DNA of 64,000 nucleotides from JAYFQF01 sp034927285 (GCA_034927285.1 JAYFQF010000011.1:1-64000); one strand, 5' to 3'; numbered from the stretch's first letter, positions 1 through 8,781 are shown. Notes: generated by a model from the sequence alone, not told the origin. Numbers and translations are program-made.

Positions 1-315
1 AACCAGAGCCGCCAGGGGCCTCCATACGGAATAGGGAGAGCAGACACAATTCTCATCGCCGGCCTGGCCGGCCAGGCTGGCGCTCAATTGAAAAGCAAAA
101 TCATTGGCGCCGCCGGCGACGGCCAGGGCTTCGGTGTCCTCCTGGCCATATGCCGGCTCCTGAAGCTCCTTTGCCTTTACCGCCTCTATGCTGATTGCGC
201 CTCCGTTTATCCCGTTTTCTTCTTGTTTTCCCGATGTACCGGTCCCGCATCCCGCCAGCAGCAGGCCGATCACCAGGCAGGACAAAGCTGACGATACTGT
301 CTTATTCGTTTTCAT
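1..315 (-). CDS. Serpin-family lipoprotein, N-terminal part (cut by window start)
   Basis: Serpins are suicide inhibitors of serine or cysteine proteases; bacterial ones are often exported. I read 105 codons on the minus strand from ATG at 315, preceded by a strong AGGAGGG site about 7 bases upstream. The product starts with a lysine-containing n-region and a hydrophobic stretch ending in the lipobox LLAGC (Cys23), so it should be a lipid-anchored surface protein. After a low-complexity linker, the stretch around residues 72-105 (ANDFAFQLSASL, then NCVCSPYSVWRPLAAL) matches the serpin helix A / helix B start, where serpins carry the N-x-x-x-SP-S signature. The reactive-centre loop lies outside the window, so the target protease class cannot be predicted. 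Family call is good; inhibitory activity is unproven. Confidence 0.8.
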   Translation of the reverse strand, partial: MKTNKTVSSALSCLVIGLLLAGCGTGTSGKQEENGINGGAISIEAVKAKELQEPAYGQEDTEALAVAGGANDFAFQLSASLAGQAGDENCVCSPYSVWRPLAALV

Positions 316-707
316 GGGACTCACCCTCCTTTACCGCATAAGACGTATTTTGCCGCCATTTGTTCCCAAAGGTCATCCTCCGGCTGAAATCAAATGCCCC
401 GGCTAGCCGCCGGGCGACGGAAAGACGGGGCCTGTTCCAGATATATCTGCCCTCCGGGAAAGCGTCAGCCTCGAATCAGGCCGGCAGCAAGCCCCCGGCT
501 GGCCCGGATTTTTTAACCAGGGGGTTTTCTTTTGAAGCTCAGCCCGGCCCAGGCGGCTGTTCAGGCCTTATCGCCCTGACTTTCTAGTGCCGGGACAGCA
601 GCGGATTAAGCTGAAAACAGCCCCGGCATTCATAGGATACGTGAATACCGGGACTGCATTTTTAGTGAGGGAAAACCGCCGGAGATATCCGGGAGCCTTC
701 CGGCCGA
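316..707. other. Intergenic leader region upstream of the serpin gene
   Basis: About 390 bases without a credible gene. The part from 380 to 560 is very GC-rich with several overlapping inverted repeats, while 622-652 is a terminator-like hairpin for the ATPase gene. The serpin mRNA leader probably runs through 316-560, but I could not match it to a riboswitch class or place a convincing promoter. Short reading frames here have no ribosome sites and look spurious. Confidence 0.5.
622..652 (-). terminator. Hairpin downstream of the cation ATPase gene
   Basis: Arms of 11 bases (622-632 and 642-652) pair with one G-U wobble around a 9-base loop. On the minus strand it is followed by a weak T-rich stretch (CTGTTTTC). 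It lies about 55 bases past the ATPase stop codon and probably ends that transcript. Confidence 0.55.
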
Positions 708-3434
708 TTACTTCATGAACCCGCGTTTTACTGCCTTGGTCAGTTCGCCGAAGACCAAAGGCATAATGGAAATCAGAATCACCAGGTCCCAGTCGGTGAA
801 GGCCAGGTGGCTGACGCTGAAGACCTCATTCAAAGCAGGCACCAGCATAACCACGAAAAGCAGGGCGAAAGAACCGACGGTAGCCAGGTTCATGCTTTTG
901 TTGGAGAATAAGCCGATCTTGAAAATAGTGTATTTCTCGGAACGTGCGGAGTAAGCCCGCAGCAATTCACAGGTAATGATGGAAACAAAGGCGTAGGTTC
1001 TGCCCACCATGACCCCGGCTTCGGTAAACATGCCGCCGCCTTTCTGACAACCAAACCAGAAGGCGAAGAGAACCGCGGCGGTCATTACCAGGGATTGAAC
1101 GGCAATATTAATGATCATGTCCTTATTGATAATGGGCTCCGAGGGATCTCTGGGCTTTTCATCCATCAGGCCGGGTTCCTTCTTCTCCACGCCCAAAGCC
1201 AGGGCGGGGAAAGCGTCGGTAACCAGGTTTACCCACAACAGATGGATGGGCAGCAAAGGAATGGGCCAGTTAAACAGCATGGATAAGAAGATGATCAGGA
1301 TTTCGCCTACGTTGCAGGACATCAGGAAGAACACAAATTTCCGGATGTTGGAGTAGATCACGCGGCCTTCTTCCACGGCCTCCACGATACTGGCGAAGTT
1401 ATCGTCGGTGATAATCATATCGGCGGTTTCCTTGGTCACGTCGGTACCGGTGATGCCCATGGCCACACCGATATCGGCCCGTTTCAGAGCAGGAGCGTCA
1501 TTTACGCCGTCGCCGGTCATGGCGGCGATACCGCCGTTGTTTTTCACCGCCTGGACGATACGGACCTTATGCTCGGGAGAAACCCGGGCAAATACGCTGA
1601 CGCTCCGGACGGCCTCGTCCACCTGGGCGTCGTCCATCTGATTTAAGTCCGAACCGGCCATAACCTCGCTTTCGCTTTCGATGATCCCCAGGTCCCTGGC
1701 GATAGCGGCGGCGGTATCCTTATAGTCGCCGGTAATCATAATTACCCGGATACCGGCCTTCTTGCAAATCTTGATGGCTTCCATGGCTTCCACCCGGGGC
1801 AGGTCGATCATGCCCACCAGACCGCTGAATACCAGATCCTTTTCATCGGCTTCCGGCGTGGGGTTTTCCGGGATCTCGGCCACCGGTTTGAAGGCCATGG
1901 CCAAAACCCGCAGGGCCTGGCTGGCCAGTTTTTTGTTTTCCGCCAGAATCGCTTCGGTATCGGCGGCGGTGATGGGACGGATCGAGCCGTCCCGATCCAT
2001 GATCTTAGTACAGAGGCTCACCAAAATATCGGGAGCGCCTTTGGTATAGGCCAGCAACTCCCCTTTTTCATTCTTATGGAAGGTGGTCATCAGCTTCCGC
2101 TTGGAGTCAAAGGGAATCTCCTGCAGGCGGGGCTGCTTCTGGTTCATGATTTCCCTGGTCATCCCCACCTTGGCGGCGGTTACGATCATCGCGCCTTCCG
2201 TGGGATCGCCCATGATCTTCCAGATGTCGTTACCTTCGCTGGTGTCATGCTCCAGACGGCTGTCATTACACAAAGCCTGGATTTCCAGGAAGCGGACCAG
2301 GGCCGGCTCTCTTTCCAGATCGGTATCCTGGTCGCCGGCCAGCAGCCGTCCCTCAGGGTTATAGCCCTCGCCGGTAACGGACATCTCCACACCGGGAATA
2401 TACATTTTCACCGTGGTCATCTGGTTCTGGGTCAGGGTACCGGTTTTATCGGAACAGATCACCGTGGTGCTGCCCAGGGTTTCCACGGCATGAAGCTTTT
2501 TCATAATAGCGTTGTGCTTGACCATCCGCTGCATGCCCATGGCCAGCACGATAGTGACCACGGCGGGCAGTCCCTCGGGAATAGCGGCAACCGCCAGACT
2601 GACGGAGGTCATGAACATTTCCAGCAAATCCTCGCCCCGCAAAAGCCCCATGACGAACACAACGGCGCAAACGGCCAGGCAGGCGGTGCCCAGCACCTTC
2701 CCCAACTGGTTCAGTTTTTTCTGCAAAGGAGTGTCTTCTTCTTCGTCTTCCTGAATCATCTCGGCGATTTTGCCGATAACGGTGTTCATCCCGGTGGTGG
2801 TAACAATACCGCGGCCACGGCCGTAGGTCACCAAAGTGCTCATGAAGCCGCAGTTCACCTGGTCGCCCAGGCCGATATCGCCGCTTAATTCAGCGTCGGC
2901 ATCCTTTTCCACAGGCACAGATTCACCGGTAAGGGCAGCTTCTTCCACCTTCAGGTTGACGGATTCGCTGATCCTGACGTCGGCAGGCACATAGTCGCCG
3001 GTATCCAAAAGCACCAGGTCTCCGGGCACCAGGTCTACAGCAGGTACGGTCATGACTTCGCCGTCGCGGACGACCTTGGCGTTGGGGGCCGACATCTTCT
3101 TTAAGGCCTCCAGCGCTTTTCCGGCCCGGTATTCCTGGAACACGCCCAGGCAGGCATTGACGATGACGATGGCGATAATGATCAGCGCGTCGGCTCCTTC
3201 GCCTACAAAAGCGGAGACAATGCTGGCGATGATCAGGATGATGACCATGTAATCCTTGAACTGTTCCAAGAACATCTGAAAAATGCTGGCGCCCTTTTTG
3301 TGAGCAAGCTCATTGGGGCCGTACTTTTCCAGTCTGGCCTTAGCCTCGGAAGCCCCTAAACCCTTTTGAGCGTCGGTTTCCAAAGCCTTGCAGGTTTCTT
3401 CCATGCTTAACTGGTACCATGGATCTTTCTGCAA
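708..3434 (-). CDS. P-type cation-transporting ATPase (Ca2+/Mn2+ type, PMR1/SERCA-like)
   Basis: A P2A-type pump that uses ATP to move divalent cations across the cytoplasmic membrane. In order it shows an N-terminal cation-ATPase domain, the actuator motif LTGES (about residue 165), the phosphorylated aspartate in DKTGTLTQNQ (about 327), the nucleotide domain, the hinge motif TGDGVNDAPALKRADIG, and a C-terminal block of membrane helices. Length (about 908 residues) is typical. The earliest in-frame start is GTG at 3443, but it overlaps the AAGGAG site; TTG at 3434 lies 8 bases after AAGGAG and is preferred. A yybP-ykoY Mn2+ riboswitch and terminator lie in its leader, so it is probably induced by Mn2+ and may export Mn2+ as well as or instead of Ca2+. 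The substrate is inferred from that context. Confidence 0.95.
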   Translation of the reverse strand: MQKDPWYQLSMEETCKALETDAQKGLGASEAKARLEKYGPNELAHKKGASIFQMFLEQFKDYMVIILIIASIVSAFVGEGADALIIIAIVIVNACLGVFQEYRAGKALEALKKMSAPNAKVVRDGEVMTVPAVDLVPGDLVLLDTGDYVPADVRISESVNLKVEEAALTGESVPVEKDADAELSGDIGLGDQVNCGFMSTLVTYGRGRGIVTTTGMNTVIGKIAEMIQEDEEEDTPLQKKLNQLGKVLGTACLAVCAVVFVMGLLRGEDLLEMFMTSVSLAVAAIPEGLPAVVTIVLAMGMQRMVKHNAIMKKLHAVETLGSTTVICSDKTGTLTQNQMTTVKMYIPGVEMSVTGEGYNPEGRLLAGDQDTDLEREPALVRFLEIQALCNDSRLEHDTSEGNDIWKIMGDPTEGAMIVTAAKVGMTREIMNQKQPRLQEIPFDSKRKLMTTFHKNEKGELLAYTKGAPDILVSLCTKIMDRDGSIRPITAADTEAILAENKKLASQALRVLAMAFKPVAEIPENPTPEADEKDLVFSGLVGMIDLPRVEAMEAIKICKKAGIRVIMITGDYKDTAAAIARDLGIIESESEVMAGSDLNQMDDAQVDEAVRSVSVFARVSPEHKVRIVQAVKNNGGIAAMTGDGVNDAPALKRADIGVAMGITGTDVTKETADMIITDDNFASIVEAVEEGRVIYSNIRKFVFFLMSCNVGEILIIFLSMLFNWPIPLLPIHLLWVNLVTDAFPALALGVEKKEPGLMDEKPRDPSEPIINKDMIINIAVQSLVMTAAVLFAFWFGCQKGGGMFTEAGVMVGRTYAFVSIITCELLRAYSARSEKYTIFKIGLFSNKSMNLATVGSFALLFVVMLVPALNEVFSVSHLAFTDWDLVILISIMPLVFGELTKAVKRGFMK

Positions 3435-3651
3435 TGTAAACACTCCTTCCCTAACTGTGAATTCTGTTTAAATCCATCTATTGTGCAAAAAATCCCTTGT
3501 CCTATTATGGGGGATTTTTACGGTTTTTGCAAGTCTTTTGCAAAAACTTTAACGGACTCTTTCCCAGCCTTTGCTTTAGATTTGCCAACCCCCTTTATTT
3601 TCATTCCCGGATCCGCCTTTTATGTGGAACTTCCTGATATTTTCCTTGCGT

Positions 3652-3705
3652 ATAAAAAAGACCTTTATTTCCCCGGTCTTTGGACCGATCGAAAATAAAG
3701 GTCTT
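3652..3705 (-). terminator. Riboswitch-controlled intrinsic terminator
   Basis: Arms 3658-3671 and 3691-3705 pair on the minus strand, and six Ts follow at 3654-3659. The upstream arm contains the AAGACCTTTAT strand that also closes the yybP-ykoY aptamer. The two structures are therefore mutually exclusive, as expected for a transcriptional ON switch. Confidence 0.85.
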
Positions 3706-3805
3706 ACTCACAAGTCTCTGCTTACTGACCGGGCAGGGATGACCTGCCGATTTGTCGACCAGTAAAACCGCTGATTCAGCGGCGAGTTACTCCCCTTTAC
3801 GGGAT
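3695..3805 (-). promoter_or_regulatory. yybP-ykoY (manganese) riboswitch aptamer
   Basis: Read on the minus strand, the aptamer begins with the hallmark AAAGGGGAGTAACTCGCC (3798-3781) and ends with GAGTAAGACCTTT (3709-3697), the two conserved sides of the yybP-ykoY multi-branch junction; AAAGG pairs with CCTTT to close the aptamer. Two internal hairpins lie between them. This class binds Mn2+. Bound aptamer keeps CCTTT out of the terminator at 3652-3705, allowing read-through into the P-type ATPase gene about 265 bases downstream. The sequence match is strong; the response direction is family knowledge. Confidence 0.9.
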
Positions 3806-3824
3806 ATTCCAGTTTCTATGTGAA

Positions 3825-3854
3825 ATTTTAACATTGCCGCCGTTTCTTTGTCAA
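3825..3854 (-). promoter_or_regulatory. Promoter of the riboswitch-ATPase unit
   Basis: On the minus strand TTGACA (3854-3849) and TAAAAT (3830-3825) are separated by 18 bases, giving a start near 3817, just upstream of the aptamer. The -35 box overlaps the end of the yerC-like gene. Confidence 0.7.
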
Positions 3855-4195
3855 TGAGTATTTTCATTTGCGCCGGATTCCGGTTCCCCGGCTTCTTCCT
3901 TCAGAGCCGCCATCCGGTCCACCATGCCCCGGTATCCCTCGGCCCCGTAGACCAGGCAGCGCTTTACCCGGCTGATGGTGGCGGTGGAGGCGCCGGTCTC
4001 CTCGATAATCTCCGTATAAGTGCGGTTTTCCTCCAGCATCTTTACGACCTTCCAGCGCTGGGCCATGGCCTTGATCTCGCCAATGGTGCAAAGGTCTTCA
4101 AAAAAGCGATAGCAATCCTCCTGGTTTTCCAAAAGCAGGATCGCCTCAAAAAGTTCTTCAATCATAGGGCTTTGGAATTTGGATTTATAGGTCAT
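3851..4195 (-). CDS. YerC/YecD-type TrpR-like DNA-binding protein
   Basis: A 114-residue protein of the TrpR/YerC family, small helical DNA-binding proteins with a TrpR-fold helix-turn-helix. The central part (about 38-85) contains EIKAMAQRWKVVKML, then a helix-turn-helix with TYTEIIEETGASTATISRVKRCL, typical of YerC. The C-terminus ends in a short acidic tail. It starts 12 bases after the DUF2007 gene stop, with AGAGGG before the ATG, so it is the last gene of the dnaE-coaD-DUF2007-yerC unit. YerC proteins are conserved in Bacillota, often near DNA-metabolism genes, but their regulatory targets are poorly defined; no ligand is claimed here. Confidence 0.88.
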   Translation of the reverse strand: MTYKSKFQSPMIEELFEAILLLENQEDCYRFFEDLCTIGEIKAMAQRWKVVKMLEENRTYTEIIEETGASTATISRVKRCLVYGAEGYRGMVDRMAALKEEAGEPESGANENTH

Positions 4196-4207
4196 ATCCC
4201 TCTCCCT

Positions 4208-4411
4208 CTAGCCGGTAAACGAGGTATTGATAATCTCGGAGGCCTCTTCGGTTTCCGATTCCGTCACCAGGATCTCTACCGGGCCGGAAGGGCCTAAATG
4301 GGGAGCGCCGATGGGCCGCAGCATCACCATGATGCCTTCCATCTCCAAAAGGGACTTCAGCTGATCTGCCAGGACCTGATTTTTGGCAATATAAACCACT
4401 TTCCACATCAT
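4208..4411 (-). CDS. DUF2007-family small protein
   Basis: A 67-residue protein beginning MMWKVVYIAKNQVLADQL. It has the alternating beta-alpha-beta pattern of DUF2007 (putative signal-transducing, PII-like fold): an N-terminal strand, the QVLADQLKSLLEMEGI helix, then VEILVTESETEEASEII. There is no catalytic motif and no membrane segment. AGGTG lies 4 bases before ATG. It sits between coaD (59-base gap) and yerC and is presumably co-transcribed. The family has no established biochemical role, so only the family is called. Confidence 0.8.
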   Translation of the reverse strand: MMWKVVYIAKNQVLADQLKSLLEMEGIMVMLRPIGAPHLGPSGPVEILVTESETEEASEIINTSFTG

Positions 4412-4470
4412 GCGTCACCTCGTCTTTCGGATTTCTGCGCCGGCACTGGGCTGCCGCTATCCAGGCCCTT

Positions 4471-4977
4471 TTACAGAGTATTTCCCCCGGCAAGCTTACC
4501 TTCGTAGAGCTTTTTTTTCAAGGCTTCTTCCACCAGGGGAGTCACCAGCCCCTCCACCCGTCCGCCGGTGGATACGACTTGTTTTATAACGGTAGAGCTT
4601 AAAAAAGAATAGGCTGCGGTAGACATTAAGAATACCGTCTCCACTCCCGCATCCAAGTAGCGGTTAATGGAAGCCACCTGCATTTCATATTCGTAATCGG
4701 AAATAGCCCTTAAGCCCCGAATGATGGCCTTGGCCTTTTTCTTCCTGGCAAAATCCACCGTCAGGCAGTCGAAAGCCTCTACCTGCAGGTTCGGCACATG
4801 TCCCAGAGCGTCTTTTACAAAAGCGATCCGTTCATCAATGGTAAACAAGGACTTTTTATAATTCGGCACTGCGACGCCTACCACCACTTCATCAAACAGG
4901 CGGCAGGCGCGTTCCGCGATATGAATATGCCCTTTCGTTACGGGGTCAAAGCTGCCCGGATATACTGCAATACTCAT
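4471..4977 (-). CDS. coaD: Phosphopantetheine adenylyltransferase
   Basis: Catalyses the fourth step of coenzyme A synthesis, adding AMP from ATP to 4'-phosphopantetheine to give dephospho-CoA. At 168 residues it has normal length. The nucleotidyltransferase signature is clear: YPGSFDPVTKGHIHI (residues 5-19, with the T/HxGH motif), then RGLRAISDYEYE (about 90-101) and the STAAYSFLSSTVIKQV segment that contacts substrate. It follows dnaE on the same strand by 66 bases. The Shine-Dalgarno-like AAGGAG is about 13 bases from ATG, an unusually long spacing. Soluble, essential in most bacteria; the call is secure. Confidence 0.96.
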   Translation of the reverse strand: MSIAVYPGSFDPVTKGHIHIAERACRLFDEVVVGVAVPNYKKSLFTIDERIAFVKDALGHVPNLQVEAFDCLTVDFARKKKAKAIIRGLRAISDYEYEMQVASINRYLDAGVETVFLMSTAAYSFLSSTVIKQVVSTGGRVEGLVTPLVEEALKKKLYEGKLAGGNTL

Positions 4978-5043
4978 GAATGGCTGTTTTCTCCTTTTGC
5001 CTTTGCTTTATTATCCTACTTTCCGCCTCATCTGGCAAGGCTG

Positions 5044-8000
5044 TTATCCTGATTTCTTCTTTAAAACCACCCTTTTCTCCCCTAAAATGTCTTTTAGCTC
5101 CCGCAACAGGCCGTCTTCCGCCCTCACCCAAAGCTCTTTCCTGGTTTTCAGCACCTTTTTTTGCCGGGGATAGTACAAAAACACCGGCGTAGACCCGCCG
5201 TGGCTGCTCAGCAAGTCCTGGATCCTGATCCAGGACCGGTCAAAGTCCGGCTCATCGGCCAGAGCCAGTTCCAGCCAGAGCTGTTCTTTCTCTTCCTCCA
5301 CCGGCTTTGGCACAGGCATGTTATGCATCAGCAGATCCAGGTTTTCCGTTACCCAGGGCGGCAGCTTTTCTCCCGGCGCCGTGAGGCCGGAGCCGCTGTC
5401 CCAGCTGTCCGAAACCTCTGCTCTGCCGGCGTCCGGGTCTTGACCGGCAGACTGTCCTGCCATACCTGGGCCAAACCCCCGGCCCGCTTTTCCGTTGGCG
5501 CCCCGGCTTTCGGCTCTGCCCCTGCCGTTATCCGGCTGGCCGCCGATCCAGCCCTGGGGGTAATCCATCCCTTGTTCCTCGCCGGGGCCATCTTTAGGGT
5601 TTAGAATCTCCATTTTTTCCAAAAAGAGCTTAGGCTGGTCCTCCTGCCCCTGATAACGGCCCCGGACCAAGATCACCAGATCGTTTTCCAGGAAAGGGGA
5701 CAACGTCGGAAAAAGCTTGGGAAAAACCAGCACATCCACACTGCCGGTCAGGTCTTCCAGTCTGAAGCTGGCCATCATCTGGCCCCTTTTGGTTACCGTC
5801 CGCCGCAGGCCCCCGATAATGCCGCCTACGATTACCTGCTGGTCCTCTCCTTCCAGAGCGTCGATGCGGTGGCTGATCCTTTCCCGCAAAAGCTGGCTGT
5901 AGGGGGTCAGGGGATGGCCGCTTAAGTAAAGGCCCATAACTTCCTTTTCCTTCATCAGGACATTGCGCTGGTCCACCGGCTCTTTATCCGGCAGGGAAAG
6001 GGTATCCGCGGTCGGCTTCATCTGCGGGTTTAAGTCAAACAGGGAGATTTGGTTGTCATCTTCCTTTTGCCAGGCCATGGCCTGATCCACAGCCAGAGGC
6101 AGGATCTCCAGAAGCTGGGCATAGTGGCCCGGCACCGATTTGAAGGCGCCGGCCCAAATCAGGTTTTCCAGCACCCGCCGGTTCACCTGGGTCAGATCCA
6201 CCCGCCGGCAAAAGCTTTCCAGGCTGGTATAGGGGCCGTTTTTTTCCCGTTCTTCGATGATGGCCTGGATAGCCGGCCCCCCTACCTGTCTGATGGCCGC
6301 CAAGCCAAAGCGGATGGCCCCGTCCTTGACGGAAAAATCCGCACAACTGTCATTCACGTCGGGTCCTAAAATCTTTATGCCCCTAAGACGGCATTCATCG
6401 ATATAAAAGGGGACTTTGTCCTTTGTCTCCATCACGCTGGACAACAGGGCCGCCATGAATTCCACCGGGTAGTGTGCCTTCAGCCAGGCGGTCTGATAAG
6501 CCACCAGAGCATATGCCACGGAGTGGCTCTTATTGAAGCCGTAGCCGGAGAAATACTCCATCAGTTCAAAGACTTTGGCGGCTATCCTGGGATCTACGCC
6601 CCGGGCCGCCGCTCCTTCTTCAAAAGCCTGGCGGTAGGCCGCCAGCACCTCCCGCTTCTTTTTGCCCATGGCCCGCCGCAGCTGGTCCGCTTCGCTCAGG
6701 TCCAGCCCCCCCATATCCTGGGCAATACGCATGACCTGTTCCTGGTAGAGGATGACGCCATAGGTGGGCTCCAGAATGGGCTCCAGAATAGGATGCAGAT
6801 ACTCCAAAGGGATCTGGCCGTGGCGGCGCTTGATATAATCCTCCACCATGCCGCTGCCCAAAGGTCCCGGCCGGTAAAGAGCCACCAGGGCCACGATATC
6901 GTCGAAACGGTCCGGCTTCAATTCCCGAAGGATCTGCCGCAGGCCGTCACTTTCCAGCTGGAAGACGCCGATGGTATCCCCGTCGGACAAAAGCTTGAAA
7001 GCCGCTTTATCCTCCAGGGAGATATGGTTGATGTCCACATCTTCTCCCCGGCTTTGGCGGATCAGCTCCACAGCCTGTCCGATAACCGTCAGGGTCCTTA
7101 AACCCAGCAGGTCCATTTTCAGCAGGCCGATGGACTCCACCGTATCCTTTTCAAACTGGGTGCAGGGCAGGCCGTCGGCGGAACGCTGCAAAGGCAGGTA
7201 GGTTTCCAAAGGCTCGCCGGAAATCACCAGTCCGGCGGCGTGGACGCCGCTGTGACGGGGCATGCCTTCCAGAGACTTGGCCACCTGATAAAGCCGCCCT
7301 ACCTGTTCGTCTTCCTCGGTCAGGGCCCGCAGTTCCTTGGACAGGCTCAGGGCCCGGTCCAGGGTAATGTTCAGCTCATTGGGCACCAGCTTGGCGGTCT
7401 TGTCCACCAAAGCCAGGGGAATGCCCATAGCCCGGCCGGCGTCCCGGATGGCCGCCTTAGCCGCCATGGTGCCGAAGGTGATGATCTGGGCCACCTTATC
7501 CCGGCCATAACGCTGGATGACATAGTCGATGACTTCTCCCCGGCGCAGGTAACAGATATCAATGTCGATATCCGGCATGCTGATCCGGGCAGGGTTTAAA
7601 AAGCGCTCAAACAGCAGATCATATTTCAGCGGGTCCACGGAAGTGATATCCAGGCAATAGGACACGATGCTGCCGGCGGCGCTGCCCCGGCCGGGCCCGA
7701 CGTAGATCTTCCGTTCCTTGGCCGCCTGGATAAAATCCCAGACGATGAGGAAATAGCCGGGGAACCCCATCTTTTCGATGACGGACAGCTCATATTCCAG
7801 TCGTTCCAGAGGAGTCTGGCTGCCCCGTTTTTTATTTACGCTGCCGGGATAGCGTTCCTCCAGGCCTTTCAGGCAAAGCTTACGCAGATAGGCAGCCTCG
7901 CCGGCCTCGCCGGCAGGCAGGGGAAAGGGCGGCAGATGCATCTGGCCAAAGGTGAATTCCACCTGGCAGCGCCGGGAGATCTCCACCGTATTTGCCAAGG

Positions 8001-8781
8001 CCTCGGGATAATCGCCGAAAACCATCAGCATTTCCTCAGGGCTCTTCAGATAAAACTCCTGGGTTTCAAACTGCATCCGGTTTTCGTCCGCCAGGGTTTT
8101 TCCGGTCTGGATGCAAAGCAGCACGTCCTGGATTCCGGCGTCCTCCCGCCGGATATAATGCAGATCGTTGGTGGCTACCAGGGGGATCCCGCATTCCTCA
8201 TGGATTTTCAATATGCCGGCGTTTACCTTGGCCTGACCCTGGATCCCGTGGTCCTGCATTTCCAGAAAGTAATTATCCTTACCGAAAATCTCCCGGTAAG
8301 ATAAAGCGGAGCTTTTGGCTTCCTCATATTTTCCTTCCAGCAAAAGGCCGGGGACCTCGCCGGCCAGGCAGGCGGACAGAGCGATCAGCCCTTCGGCATT
8401 TTCCCGTAAAAGCTCCTTATCAATGCGGGGCTTATAATAGAATCCTTCCAGCCAGCTGCGGGAAACCAGCTTGATCAGATTTTCATAGCCTTTTTGATTT
8501 TCCGCCAAAAGCACCAGATGGTATGGCTTGTCGTCCAGCCCCGCCGCCTTGTCCCAGCGGGTGCGGGGAGCCACGTAGACCTCGCAGCCGATGATAGGAT
8601 GGATGCCGGCGGCCTTGGCCGCTTTATAGAACTCGATCACGCCGTACATAACGCCGTGGTCGGTGATCGCCAAAGCCTCCATGCCCAGTTCCTTGGCCCG
8701 GGCCACCAGCTGGTCGATCTTGCAGGCGCCGTCCAAAAGGCTGTAGCAGGTATGGGTATGCAAATGCACAAATTCCGTCAT
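5044..8781 (-). CDS. dnaE: DNA polymerase III subunit alpha (DnaE)
   Basis: Replicative C-family polymerase, 1,245 residues. The N-terminal PHP domain begins FVHLHTHTCYSLLDGA and carries the metal-ligand pattern HLHTH and TDHGVMYG. The palm contains GPGRGSAAGSIVSYCL (about 363) and the catalytic PDIDID (about 402). A helix-hairpin-helix region and an OB-fold (about 980-1060, VIVGGIIGGLRRTVTKRG) follow. Between about 1063 and 1137 lies a Gly/Arg/Ala-rich low-complexity linker that most DnaE proteins lack, before a conserved-looking C-terminal segment. GGAGG precedes ATG by 7 bases. The gene heads a unit with coaD, DUF2007 and yerC. It is the DnaE rather than the PolC type, since no internal exonuclease domain is present. 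Confidence 0.97.
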   Translation of the reverse strand: MTEFVHLHTHTCYSLLDGACKIDQLVARAKELGMEALAITDHGVMYGVIEFYKAAKAAGIHPIIGCEVYVAPRTRWDKAAGLDDKPYHLVLLAENQKGYENLIKLVSRSWLEGFYYKPRIDKELLRENAEGLIALSACLAGEVPGLLLEGKYEEAKSSALSYREIFGKDNYFLEMQDHGIQGQAKVNAGILKIHEECGIPLVATNDLHYIRREDAGIQDVLLCIQTGKTLADENRMQFETQEFYLKSPEEMLMVFGDYPEALANTVEISRRCQVEFTFGQMHLPPFPLPAGEAGEAAYLRKLCLKGLEERYPGSVNKKRGSQTPLERLEYELSVIEKMGFPGYFLIVWDFIQAAKERKIYVGPGRGSAAGSIVSYCLDITSVDPLKYDLLFERFLNPARISMPDIDIDICYLRRGEVIDYVIQRYGRDKVAQIITFGTMAAKAAIRDAGRAMGIPLALVDKTAKLVPNELNITLDRALSLSKELRALTEEDEQVGRLYQVAKSLEGMPRHSGVHAAGLVISGEPLETYLPLQRSADGLPCTQFEKDTVESIGLLKMDLLGLRTLTVIGQAVELIRQSRGEDVDINHISLEDKAAFKLLSDGDTIGVFQLESDGLRQILRELKPDRFDDIVALVALYRPGPLGSGMVEDYIKRRHGQIPLEYLHPILEPILEPTYGVILYQEQVMRIAQDMGGLDLSEADQLRRAMGKKKREVLAAYRQAFEEGAAARGVDPRIAAKVFELMEYFSGYGFNKSHSVAYALVAYQTAWLKAHYPVEFMAALLSSVMETKDKVPFYIDECRLRGIKILGPDVNDSCADFSVKDGAIRFGLAAIRQVGGPAIQAIIEEREKNGPYTSLESFCRRVDLTQVNRRVLENLIWAGAFKSVPGHYAQLLEILPLAVDQAMAWQKEDDNQISLFDLNPQMKPTADTLSLPDKEPVDQRNVLMKEKEVMGLYLSGHPLTPYSQLLRERISHRIDALEGEDQQVIVGGIIGGLRRTVTKRGQMMASFRLEDLTGSVDVLVFPKLFPTLSPFLENDLVILVRGRYQGQEDQPKLFLEKMEILNPKDGPGEEQGMDYPQGWIGGQPDNGRGRAESRGANGKAGRGFGPGMAGQSAGQDPDAGRAEVSDSWDSGSGLTAPGEKLPPWVTENLDLLMHNMPVPKPVEEEKEQLWLELALADEPDFDRSWIRIQDLLSSHGGSTPVFLYYPRQKKVLKTRKELWVRAEDGLLRELKDILGEKRVVLKKKSG

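Noticed and set aside
2076..2888. 270-codon open frame antisense to the cation ATPase gene
   Set aside because: It is a shadow of the ATPase codon pattern, rich in His and Gly, with no ribosome site and no domain.
6472..7101. 209-codon plus-strand frame within dnaE
   Set aside because: Antisense shadow of conserved DnaE sequence, with no start signal.
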